Shown: piece by piece, positions 55,091-64,000 of the stretch
Numbering within the stretch: the stretch's first letter is position 1
Layout of the letters: each line of letters opens with the position of its first letter
From: Chiua virens
Lineage: Eukaryota > Basidiomycota > Agaricomycetes > Boletales > Boletaceae
DNA: 64,000 bases
Direction: 5' to 3'
Assembly: GCA_019787685.1 (NCBI GenBank)
Contig: JAHNUO010000023.1
Location: forward strand, 426,732-490,731
Made by a program: the position numbers and the translations under genes
Notes under the pieces: model-generated
Seen by the model: the letters and a program-made list of their open reading frames with translations, nothing else
Database searches by the model: none
Told to the model about the DNA's origin: nothing

Positions 55091-55621
55091 CTAATGTAAT
55101 AGAGGTATACATCCATTGATGCATGTGTCATTGATACGAGCAGTCAGCGATTTGAGTATCACAATGTTGCTGGGTTCAAAATCTGCTAACTGAAAGCCAT
55201 CTAGCACTGGGTAAACCATGGTTGATACAAATGGTATGATAGCAGTGGGTGAAGGTAGGGTGGGATTGAGTTTGAGATTCTGTATTAAACCTGTGAGTTC
55301 AAAACCAGGATTGATGGTGTGGATCCATACATGAGGAAACTCCCAAATAATTGGGATTGGTGGTGAGAGGGATGTTAATAATGCCTGTGGATCCACGTCT
55401 TCAACATCCTCATGCAAAATTGCGGGATCCTCTGTGAAGTAGTCCTCAAGCACAATATTGCAGTCCAAAGCTTGCTCAATCATGTCAACCTCCTCAGTTT
55501 CCTCAGCTCCAAAGTCACATGGCCATATGTCTTCCTCTTCAGGAATGTGTAATGGTGCTTCTTTCGACACCATTGAACTCTCCCTGGATGGAAGTAATTG
55601 GTTGGAATGACACAAAGCCAT
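55091..55621 (-). CDS. Hypothetical protein, 176 aa
   Basis: A single open frame, acidic in the first half (EEEDIWPCDFGAEETEEVDM, EDVEDVD), with hydrophobic and Pro-rich segments later (PPIPIIWEF). No family recognised, no membrane segment obvious. It may be part of the LTR-like relic in which it lies (antisense to the gag-like sequence) or chance. Confidence 0.3.
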   Translation of the reverse strand: MALCHSNQLLPSRESSMVSKEAPLHIPEEEDIWPCDFGAEETEEVDMIEQALDCNIVLEDYFTEDPAILHEDVEDVDPQALLTSLSPPIPIIWEFPHVWIHTINPGFELTGLIQNLKLNPTLPSPTAIIPFVSTMVYPVLDGFQLADFEPSNIVILKSLTARINDTCINGCIPLLH

Positions 55622-57030
55622 AATTCAAGCTGTAGAGGAACATGGACTGCGAGAATACCTCAACAGATGCATCTTGACCTCAAATAGACAGCTCACCACA
55701 ATGGTGAAATTCATTTTAGTTTCAGGAATCCCAGATTCTATTCTTGGAGGTATGCTATACTTCCAGACAGCACACGACATCTATAACTACCTAATAAATT
55801 AATTTGGAAGTCCAACAATACTCTATGATGAAGCACACACAGCCACAGAAGCTGTGAATGAGTGTGACAAGTCAAAAATGGAGTTAGAAACTCCCAAAAG
55901 GGAGAATGGTGAAACCAAGAGAGCCAAGAGCATCACAAGCCCAGATGCAGACTTGGACATCAATGGGGAAGTTGATGAGATGTGTACAGGTATAGAGGAT
56001 GAGGTGGAGACCCCCAGAGCATCACAAACGACATCAATTGGGGGAGAGAGCCCAAGCATGATGACAGATGGACAATCAATGATAGCCAACAATGGAGACA
56101 ACAAGAGTCAACCAGGGAATCTTGGGAAGCCTCCAGAAGAACTGGAGATGAGGGACAGAGTCCAGGCAAGATGCCACATAAGCAATTGAAGTTAACTGAC
56201 AAAGAAATTGATCAATATAACAGAATGGTTGATGAAGACTCACCCAAATGTCTCCCAGACCATTCTCCACAGTCCGCATGGCTATCTGGATGAACCCAAC
56301 CTGACCCGGATGAATCCAAGAGCTCCATGCTCAAGAAGGGGAGATGGATGTGTATGAGCACCAAAGCTCTAGACACTATGCCAGGTGATACAGTACCTGA
56401 CGAACATCATCAGCATATGCTGAACAACTCACCTGAACCACCAAAACCACCCAACAACATCACACAACAAGAGCATAAACCCCCAAGTGTCCAGCTCAAG
56501 GGGGAGCAAAATGGACCTGCAAGCTGAGACATTGAGGGTTTTGGCAACGAGACAGTTGCATTGACAGCACCTGATAACCAGGATGCTAAGAAGCGACTAA
56601 AGAAGCTATGGAATGCATCAGAATGGAAGTGCAAATGTGCAGAGCAGAGCAGGAGAGAGAACTCACCTGAGAGAGCTCCAAGTGACAATGCATGCACCAT
56701 AGGTGACACACTTGCACCAGATGGTCCTAGAGACCTCCTAGATGCCCCTAGCGGTGAAATGAAGCAACCCGGACACAACCCAAAAGTGCCACATGGAGTT
56801 AGAGAGATGGGAGAAGGAGGAGCCAAGGAGACCGGTCCAGACAAAACAAACAATCTGGACAATGAAATGGCTACATCAGTCAAGTTGTCATTGGGGCAAG
56901 AAGATCAAGTTGGTTGATGAAGAAGGCAATTGGGACTGCCGAAACATTGTAAAAGGTGATGTATGTGATGGAGATGGATGCTGGATGGACAACGTAGCAA
57001 GTGACAAATGCTGCAAGTTGAAATGACTCA
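55622..57030 (+). pseudogene. UBN2/Copia-type gag-like relic
   Basis: The first part reads VEEHGLREYLNRC, VSGIPDSILGG and FQTAHDIYNYL, the pattern of Ty1/Copia-type UBN2 gag domains (a hydrophobic segment, then TA..IW.YL). After a stop the frame continues 55854-56189 and 56327-56527 as hydrophilic sequence rich in Glu, Pro and Ser, then 56561-56917 with KKLWNASEWKCKCAEQ. I recall long proteins of this sort in Agaricomycete repeats. Several stops interrupt it. No protease, integrase or RT follows, so only the gag part survives. Confidence 0.45.
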
Positions 57031-57519
57031 AAACGGCAACACTAGCTGAAAGAGAATCATCAAGAACAGTACAAATGAAGAAAACCTGGTGTACCTAGGC
57101 TATTCACACTATCTACATATCACCCTAGACATCCTACCAACCTCCTGAACCCACCACAATGATGAGGCAAACTCAAATGCAATCTAGAAAGGTTAGCAGA
57201 GCAAAAGTGAGTAAAGAGACACACCAAATCAAATGATTGCATTGAATGCATGACATGGAAGGTCCAGATGCTGGGGGAGCATCCCACACTGACACAAGTG
57301 AGCAGAATGACTCTAGAGTTGAGAGTGGATGCATGCACACATAGATAGCAAGAGTGCAATTAGGCAAGCTGTGATTTCCATATATGGACATTGACTGAGT
57401 GCAGCCTCATTGAGACCAATGACACAACAGCAACAACACTCATTCAAAGTGAAGATTATTTTCATTGGAACAAGGTTTTTTATTTCATTTTTTACCTATT
57501 CCTTTGATCTTCCTCCATA

Positions 57520-57770
57520 CTCCTTGAGGGGGAGTGTTGTAAATCTGAGATTTGAGTCAATTCATATGGACTTGATTTGGTAGATTACATAAGCTGACCT
57601 TATATCAGTCATTAGCTACTGTAGTTTCTGTAGTGACTACACTATAGTTTTCTACAGGCATTGGTGTTATTGCCATGTCCTCAAGGTGGTGGTAATGGTG
57701 CAGGTGAGGCATCATCATCATCACCCTTGGCAGCAGTTTTTTGAGATTCCCACAACCATCAGGGGTTTTT
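57520..57770 (+). repeat. Polypurine tract and LTR start of a Copia-like element
   Basis: CTTGAGGGGGAGTG then TGTTGTAAATC near 57522-57547 matches the usual Copia 3' junction, a purine tract directly followed by an LTR start TGTTG. The LTR would be cut at 57771 by the Tc1 arm. A matching 5' LTR was not found. Confidence 0.4.
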
Positions 57771-58655
57771 TGGTTGGACTTTGCCCATGCTCATAAATAT
57801 TGAACTCTGGAGGACTGGAAACAGGTGATATGGTCTGATGAGACTAAGATCAATTGCCTTGGGTCAGATGGTCACAAATGGGCATGGAAAAAGGCAGGAG
57901 AGGGCCTTATTGATAGGTTGGTTGAAGGAACTCTCAAGTTTGGAGGGGGTTCTCTAATGTTATGGGGCTGTATGACTTGGGATGGCATTGGGTATGCCAC
58001 TAAGATTGATGGTAGGATAGATAGTGACCTTTACCTTCAAATTTTGAAGAATGAGCTCCAGGCTTCCCTAGAGTTTTATGGTCTTAATTCTCCTGATACC
58101 ATCTTTCAACAGGACAATGACCCAAAGCATACTTGCAGAAGGGTCAAGGAGTGGCTAGAAAAACAGGATTTCAGGACTATGGTATGGCCTGCACAGTCTC
58201 TAGATCTTAACCCCATAGAACATATCTGGCTTTACCTCAAAAGGAAGCTTGCAGAGTATGAAAACCCTCCTAAGGGGATAGAGGAGTTATGGAAAAGGTC
58301 TCAGGAGGAATGGGACAAGATACCAGCTGAGATGTGTCAGAAATTGATTGAAAGGATGCCTAGGGGGATTGAGGCAGTGCTTAAAGCCAAAGGAGGATAC
58401 ACCAAGTATTGATATATACCAAATACCCTATCTATTAACAAAAGTGACCAAACTGTTGCAATGTAGTTCCTGTTTTAAATTGGCCATATCTCCTCAGCCA
58501 CTTGGTCAAATCACATGATCCAGGTACCTATAGGCGGCCAGGAATGTGTACTATCATTTGTCTCACCAATGCTAAGTGATATTCCCACGGGTGTTTGCAG
58601 TGTGCTTCATGCACTGCATTGGGGTTAAACATTGTAACGGTTTTGGGAGTCACTG
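57771..58655 (+). mobile_element. Tc1/mariner half-copy, right arm
   Basis: Near-identical inverted copy of 51842-52724. The transposase frame 57825-58412 differs from the left arm by one residue seen (AEMCQ versus AKMCQ) and shares its stop before TLEDWK. The TIR ends GTCACTG at 58655 followed by TA. That TA is the one inside GAGTTAGATACTCC of LTR-C, so the outer end of this arm sits in an LTR-C. Confidence 0.9.
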
Positions 58656-59353
58656 TAGATACTCCTTACAGTTGCAGGATACCTTTTCCTCACTCTCCAT
58701 CATGTCCTATTACCTCCTATCTCATCCGCCATCGACTTCATGCCAGTCTGGTTTCATTCCCAGTGTTTACAGATCATCTGAATCCAATCCGAGTCCAATC
58801 TGAGTCAATACGATCCAATCCAGTTTCATTGTACATATTCCGCTTCATCTGATTTAACTTGTTCTATTCAATTTGGCCTTATTAAGGTTGTTACTATCAT
58901 AACATCTTCCTTTCCTTTTGTTATCTACAATGTTTGACACTCCTTTTCTTAAATACTTACCCTACATTGATCCTGTATACTTACCTAGGGTTGGATTGCC
59001 TTTAACAGTCCTGGGTTGTGCCCAGGACTATAACACCATGTTTTCTAACATAAAATATTATCTTTCTGTGTTCAGGAGATCTCCTGTCTACTCTCCCGTG
59101 TGTGAGTGGGCTGGATAGCCTTCCTTTTACCTTGTCCTATCATTCCTTTGCATCTCATCTACTCAAATCAATCCTCTCATTGCCTCGATTCCACCTGGAT
59201 ACCTTTTCATCAACCACTTTTCATTCTGGATCATTCAGCAGCCTCTAGGACTCCTAGACAAACCCAAATCCTTCATTTCTTTGAGTATAACCCCCCTTGG
59301 GACGAACCTATCGCCCCACCTTTCTTCTCACCACCCTTTATTAGTTTTCTACA
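58656..59353 (+). repeat. LTR-C as the 5' LTR of an element
   Basis: Aligns with LTR-C from TAGATACTCC to TTTTCTACA. Its first nine bases are separated by the Tc1 arm. The inverted repeat and TATA box are near 59008-59036. Unlike the solo copies it is followed by a primer binding site, so it was the 5' LTR of a longer element. Confidence 0.85.
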
Positions 59354-59355
59354 AC

Positions 59356-59372
59356 TGGAGCCCACTGCAAGG
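59356..59372 (+). promoter_or_regulatory. Primer binding site after LTR-C
   Basis: TGGAGCCCACTGCAAGG, two bases after the LTR. Identical to the LTR-D primer site except at two former CpG positions. Confidence 0.75.
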
Positions 59373-59634
59373 GGTGGTTTCAGAAGGTTTGGATTCAGAC
59401 ATCTTCGCTCTCCCATTGCTTTTCCTTCACTTGCCACACACATTGCCTACATCCATCCCTAATCCATGCCTTATCCGGTTTCACAAACCCTATTTTTTTC
59501 AGACCCAGTTACGATACCTTCTGACTTTTAGTCATCATTTACCCTGCTCCCACCCCTGTTCTGTTACTAACCCTTCCTCTGTGTCTCATGATCCATCCGC
59601 CCTTAGCTATGAAGGTCATGAGTGCATCAGACAA
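59373..59634 (+). other. Leader and start of gag of the LTR-C element, truncated
   Basis: Sequence after the primer site has the Ser/Pro/His-rich coding flavour of the Gypsy gag N-terminus, but homology to copies 1 and 2 is weak. It stops where Helitron sequence begins. Confidence 0.35.
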
Positions 59635-60839
59635 TCAACTGACACCATTTTCGTTCATCATGACTGCTGCTAGCATAACCTGGATGCTGTATCGAGGCAC
59701 CCTAGATGCACCAACCTTCAGCAGAAAAAGATCACCATCAGTGATGCCAATTTGAAGAAGCTGTTGTGCCCATTGATCAGATTCAGGATCATGGCCAAGA
59801 CGCATATTTTGAAGGAGATAGTGGACAGTCATGTTGGCCCAGAGGTTGGAGTATGTAAGAGTGGCAGGGACAATCTGTTCCCTTGAACCATGCTGAATGA
59901 CAGGAAGAATTTGTCTAAAGTCCCCACTGAAGAGGACAGTGATACCTCCAAATGGCTGGTTTCTATTGAGAAGATCCTGAAGAGTACGATCCACAGACTC
60001 AACCACATGATGATGCTGAGCACCCACTTCATCCCAGATGATAAGAGATGTCTGCTCAAGAAGCTGGTGATTGAGATCATCCTTCTTGATGTTGCAAGTG
60101 CTCTGTTCATGGCAAGGAATGGGAATCTTGAAGTGTGAATGGGCAGTACGACCACCAGGGAGCAGAAGAGAAGCCAAGCCAGTGGATGCAACACAAAGGA
60201 CAATCTGACCTCTTGCACGAACAGCAGAAGCAATGAGCTTGGCCAGATAGGTCTTGCCACAACCACCACCACTATAAATGAACATCATGGATCCAGTGGA
60301 GTTGATGACACTGTTCATGACTGCATCATAGAGAGCTCTCTGTTGGGGATTCAAGGTAGGGAGACCTCTGTCCACAAAGGCTTGCTGTTCCTGTCTGTCA
60401 TATGCTCTCTGCTCATTGATGAGTTGGTTACCCTGGAATTCCTCCCAAATGTGCTGTGGTCTAGGCATGGATGGATAGTCTTCCAAGCGTTTTCCATGTC
60501 TCCCGAGATCTTTGGCTATTAGATGCAAGCCATAATCAAAGACCTGGTCTTGGGTAGGATCAAGAATATTGAGAGTATGAATGAGGTGGTGTTGTAAATC
60601 ATGACAGAGGTTTTGCTTGGATGCCTCCCATAAGTGATCTGGGTCTACTGGAGAACAATGGACCAAGATGATGACAAAGAGACGACGAAGTTGATATCCC
60701 ATGCTGAAATGAGCAGCTTCCTGAAGACACAACAACCATTCTCTGTCATCTTGCAAGAAACCATGTGCACAACAGGCCTCTTTGAAAGAGTCATGGAGTT
60801 GGCCATTGACAGTATGAAGATCTTCAAAGGAAGTAGCAC
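59635..60839 (-). pseudogene. Helitron PIF1-like helicase domain
   Basis: Follows the Rep exon across a 54-nt intron (60840-60893, GTCAGT...CATAG), which restores VVKGATSFEDLHTVNG. Walker A is IYSGGGCGKTYL, Walker B is LIIWDEVGAQHHHVVE, then FSGDFRQILPVI (motif III). The last part reads HDPESDQWAQQLLQIG and then departs from the family, lacking motifs V and VI. This 5'-3' helicase unwinds DNA during rolling-circle transposition. Truncated, so non-functional here. Confidence 0.88.
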
Positions 60840-60893
60840 CTATGAGAAAAAGTGATGAATATCAAACCATCTCTATACAATCAATGAACTGAC

Positions 60894-61935
60894 CTTTGAC
60901 CACAGTGAGCAAAAGACGCAAATAGAAAGCCTCTCCAGCAGTGGCAGGAATGGAATACATTCTTCCAATGGCCTTGTATCTCTGACGAACCTTCCAAACA
61001 GCATGGCCTTGATGCCAGACAAACCTCTTGGGAAAGTCTTGATAGAGGTAGTCATGTGCACCAGCAGCAATGAGATCAGGATTCTGGTTTGCCTTGACCC
61101 ACCCAAGAAGTTGAGTGTCCTTTGCATTGTTGACAACATCCTGCAAAGCAGCACCGGCCTGAAAGACAACATTCTGATTACCTGGGAGATGGACAGAAAG
61201 ACGATAGATGGCTGGCCATTCCATGTGCATGGGGAACTCAAAGATATTGTGACAGGCCTGAGTGGAGGAGATGTATCTGGCATCAAGATAAGAACAAATC
61301 TCATCATGGCCTTCTGTCTGAATAGTAGCACGGTCTGGACCCTTGTAGATGTACTTGTGGATATATTTGACAGCCTTGATAGAGCCACAGACTTCCAGAT
61401 TGATGTGACAGTCAAACTCAACCACCAACTCCCTTGGATGAGGGACCACATGTCTGTTGTCAAAGGTGTCCTCTCTCTTTTGAATGGTCCTGCCATTTTC
61501 AGGGCGAGCATAGTCAGGATAGCCATCCTCTTTTATGACAGTGACAGGAGTGAATGGCTTGGGAAAGCGCTTTTTGCAGACATTGTTCTCAATACACCTC
61601 TGAGGAGAGCAAGGACCATGAAGCATGACTCTGGAGATGGCAGCATGAAGTTGGGGATGAAGCTGAGGATCTGGAATCTGGGCAGAGATGATGGCATCCA
61701 CCTGTTCTACAACACGAATCTTGTCTGGCTCCTCCAAGAAGATCAAGAGATGCATGTGAGGCAGACCACGTTTTTGATACTCGATGGTGTAGACAAAGCC
61801 TGCCACTGTACCAAAGTAGCCACCACGAATTTTCTTAAGCAAGGCTTGCTGTTTGGCATGAAAGACCCTTGTGACCAGATCAGGCCTATCCACAGCACTT
61901 TGACCTGTTGTAATAATCAGACGATGATCAGACAT
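60894..61935 (-). CDS. Helitron Rep (HUH, Y2) domain
   Basis: Contains GQSAVDRPDLVTRVF, then the metal-binding HUH motif GLPHMHLLIFLEE, a Cys/His patch PCSPQRCIENNVCKKRF, and the two-tyrosine motif KYIHKYIYKGPDRA, all in the order usual for Helitron Rep. The nuclease nicks DNA and joins covalently to its end through Tyr. The junction with the upstream exon (ending GSWPEIT at 61968) has a stop and no clean intron, so there is damage or an unrecognised splice at 61936-61970. Confidence 0.88.
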
Positions 61936-61967
61936 GATAAGGATAAAAACAAACCTGGAAGCAAATT

Positions 61968-62669
61968 TTAAGTGATCTCTGGCCAGGATCCATTGGCAGT
62001 CATGGTGAGAAAGAGGTCAGGCTTTCTGTATTCACGACAGATGGCCAAAGAGTCTTGAAGGAGCTGTTGCATATATCGAGGACCACCCTTGTGAGTGGAG
62101 GGCAGAAGGACACGACCGACTTGAGCCATGTCCTGGACACCATCCTGAGCCAAACGGTCTTGCAAACCCTGATAGAGATCGGCCCTGAGTCTTGTCTGAT
62201 TGTTGGCAGCCCAAGTGAGGTTACACTGATCAATGGAAGCCCAACCATCACAGATCAACTGTTGAAAGAGTCTGCTACCCTTGAAGAGATTGGGTGGTTC
62301 TATTTCTGGTGGACGAACATGAAGTCTGTAGGCATACCATAGCAACTGGGTGACCTTCTTGGAGCGATGAGCACGACCATGACGAACATCTTGGAGTGAA
62401 ATGTTCAAATGCCAGCCTTCCTCACCATGTGGAAAGAAGAGAACATAGTGGAGTGGAAGATATGATGGATGGAGATTGCTGATGTGATGCAGGCCACCAC
62501 CTTGAAGACGAAGGACGATATCACGATCCACCCTTGTGTTCTGTTCGCCATCACCAGGGACAATGGCAGCTATCTCATCCACAGTTGGCAGATTGTATCT
62601 TCTACCATCATTGTTCTGCTGCAGATGAAGTCTCATGTGTACATTGGTGTGCTCCTCTGGAGGCTTTGC
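61968..62669 (-). CDS. Helitron helicase-like N-terminal domain
   Basis: Exon starting AKPPEEHTNVHMRLHL after a 60-nt intron (62670-62729). Motifs include YLPLHYVLFFPHGEEGWH, VTQLLWYAYRLHVRP, LFQQLICDGWASIDQ and RKPDLFLTMTANGSWPEIT, which make up the conserved Helitron-like domain before Rep. The frame is open throughout. Confidence 0.88.
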   Translation of the reverse strand, partial: AKPPEEHTNVHMRLHLQQNNDGRRYNLPTVDEIAAIVPGDGEQNTRVDRDIVLRLQGGGLHHISNLHPSYLPLHYVLFFPHGEEGWHLNISLQDVRHGRAHRSKKVTQLLWYAYRLHVRPPEIEPPNLFKGSRLFQQLICDGWASIDQCNLTWAANNQTRLRADLYQGLQDRLAQDGVQDMAQVGRVLLPSTHKGGPRYMQQLLQDSLAICREYRKPDLFLTMTANGSWPEIT

Positions 62670-62729
62670 CTACATAGATGCAATGATCAGTTTATGTGAC
62701 TGAAAAAAGAATGATAAAGTTAAACTAAC

Positions 62730-64000
62730 CCTCATAATTTCATAGGCCTGCTTGTAAAGTGGAGCATAAGGATGAACATCCCTCAGAGCAGTATGCAAGT
62801 CTAATAAGATTGCAGGATTCAATTGGGGATTGCCCTGGACACGCCTGTCAGTTGCCTCCTGTGGATCATAGATGTAGAGCTGAGCAAATGAGGGCTGAAG
62901 ACCTTCTGGTGGGATAAGGGCACCCATGAGGTGATGGAGTGTACCATGAATACGAAAGGATGAGGGACCAGAACCTTGGATGGCTTGGTTGTCAACATCC
63001 ACACCCACAGAAGTAAAAGCCAAAGTGTTGTTATATTGGCGTATCTTCCTCTTGAACTCTCTATTATCCTGAGGGTCATCAAAGAGCTGCTGAAGGACAT
63101 GTGGCCATTGTTGAACAGGGGGAAGATTGACCTGGCCTTGAAGACAGCAGATGCCAAAGCGAGGATTGTGAATGCCAGAGTTTGTAAGCTTTTCTGAGAT
63201 GAAGTGAAGAGCATGGCAATTTGGACATTGAACGTTCATAGGACCCAAAGAGTGGATCTGAACAGGCTCAGCATATGGTCTCCCACCAGGAGGGATAGGA
63301 TGGAGTGGTTGAGGATCAATAGAATCATGAGAGCTGCTAGAGCCAGAGTCATCAGAATCAGGATTGGGTGGTTGTGGGACATCTTCAGAGGACTCAGAAC
63401 CAGAATCAGATGGATCAGAATTATCAGGAATGGGTGGTGGTGGTGGTGATGGTGGTAGTGGTAGTGGTAGTGGTTGACTTGGTAATAAATGCCTGGATCC
63501 AGATGATATGGATGAAGGGCCAGGACTACTTGGAGGTGAAATAGGAGGGCCTGGAGCTGAATTAGATCTATACAATCAAAGATCAGAAACATGTTGATCA
63601 ACATAGTCAATTAAGACATGCCTTTGTCTTTGCTGGTCCTGCTCATATTGTTCTGCAGACCTTTGACTATGTTCACTCAAAGCTTCAGAGAGAAGCCTTT
63701 GTGACAATTGTCTAACTTGGTCCAAATGTATCTCCTCCTGAGTTTGTCTTTGGTGGATCTCCTGATGTAAATCCTGCTGTTGTACCTCTGAACGGTGGTG
63801 ACGCTCTAGTTCTTCACGTTGTTGCAATTGAATTCATAGTGCCTGAAGATGATGCTGATGTTCTTGCTCCTGCCATTGCTGTTGTGCTCTGAGAGCATGC
63901 AAATGCTCTTGCTCCTGCTCCTGACGTTCTTGCTGTGCTCTCAAAGCATGCAAATGCAACTGTTCTTGCTCTTGCCATTGATGTTGTGCTCTCAAAGCTT
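62730..64000 (-). pseudogene. Helitron N-terminal region, Gln-rich and CxxC part
   Basis: From the window edge to 63839 the frame encodes 17-residue repeats (HALRAQQxWQEQEQEHL), then after a TGA more Gln/Arg/His-rich coiled coil (LHQEIHQRQTQEE). Another TGA at 63576-63578 is followed in the same frame by a Pro/Ser-rich, acidic linker (SSEDVPQPPNPDSDDSG) and the conserved zinc domain VQCPNCHALHF then NPRFGICCLQGQV, then YNNTLAFTSVGV, FRIHGTLHHLMGAL and IYDPQEA. It ends EIMR at the GTTAGT donor. The two TGA codons look like single substitutions; otherwise the frame is kept. Confidence 0.82.
63840..64000 (-). repeat. 51-bp coding tandem repeat
   Basis: At least three units of 51 bp (AGAGCACAACA...GAGCAAGAACA on the minus strand) encode 17-residue Gln/Glu/His-rich units. 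The array runs past the window edge. Likely a long coiled coil at the Helitron protein N-terminus. Confidence 0.7.

Larger units (their letters stand above)
59635..64000 (-). mobile_element. Helitron, RepHel region (3'-truncated)
   Basis: The order, read on the minus strand, is a Gln-rich coiled coil, a Helitron-specific CxxC N-terminal domain, a helitron-like Rep domain and a PIF1-type helicase. The 5' end lies outside the window. The helicase breaks off near 59635-59700 against the leader of the LTR-C element, and no CTRR end with hairpin was found there. Two introns of 54 and 60 nt interrupt the gene. Confidence 0.9.

Noticed and set aside
56410..56883. 157-aa minus-strand frame
   Set aside because: Complement of the hydrophilic gag-like relic; gives a Ser/Leu-rich shadow.
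51842..58655. Composite transposon bounded by the two Tc1 arms
   Set aside because: The right end lies in an LTR-C whose head is not found at the left flank, so the flanks do not show a single insertion.
61003..61971. 322-aa plus-strand frame
   Set aside because: Antisense shadow of the Helitron Rep exon, which has clear HUH and Y2 motifs.
1..64000. tRNA, rRNA or riboswitch genes
   Set aside because: No cloverleaf or ribosomal sequence was recognised on either strand by eye; a tRNAscan run would settle it.

Overview
The window reads as a transposon-packed, gene-poor stretch of a filamentous basidiomycete genome, probably an Agaricomycete. The evidence is the coincidence of a FunK1-type kinase relic, two DUF6532-type relics, a Plavaka-like DNA transposon, a RecQ-like helicase fragment, Helitron RepHel and short (45-60 nt) GT-AG introns. 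I saw no rRNA, tRNA, CRISPR array or clearly intact ordinary host gene.

Layout. 1-953: 5' end of a minus-strand LTR element (element E), inserted into the leader of Gypsy copy 1. 954-10569: Gypsy copy 1 (+), with gag, protease, RT, RNase H and integrase, a solo LTR inside pol, an antisense three-exon gene, then the 3' LTR. 10570-20406: decayed host-like genes (a zinc-binding family gene, a DUF6532 relic, a helicase fragment) and a Tc1 relic. 20417-23863: Gypsy copy 3, truncated and CpG-decayed. 24080-25775: two tandem-repeat arrays. 25816-29905: a Plavaka-like transposase pseudogene on the minus strand, cut by a solo LTR. 30049-35762: solo LTRs of two families, some nested, around a FunK1 relic. 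36154-37291 and 48117-48784: one DUF6532 gene split by Gypsy copy 2 (37292-48116, minus strand, both LTRs, matching target duplication). 49286-51505: solo LTR remnants and a transposase C-terminus. 51842-58655: two near-identical inverted Tc1 half-copies flanking about 5 kb that holds an apparently intact Tc1 element and a gag-like relic. 58656-59640: 5' LTR, primer binding site and leader of another LTR element. 59635-64000: Helitron RepHel on the minus strand.

I use my own family names. LTR-D belongs to the ~10 kb Gypsy element. LTR-A and LTR-C are related LTRs: all three begin TGTAGG, share an inverted repeat abutting a TATA box, and give 4-bp target duplications that reduce to NCGN. LTR-B starts TGTTA, ends TAACA and gives 5-bp duplications.

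The most interesting material is the LTR-A/C/D group. The ~10 kb element carries, antisense between pol and the 3' LTR, a 384-aa gene with two spliceosomal introns, a Cys pattern that fits the Zn(II)2Cys6 spacing, a basic PKKKSK motif and a C-terminal coiled coil. It is kept in both long copies. The group also appears to insert at CpG-centred sites. Most damage in the copies is CGA-to-TGA, as expected if these repeats are CpG-methylated.
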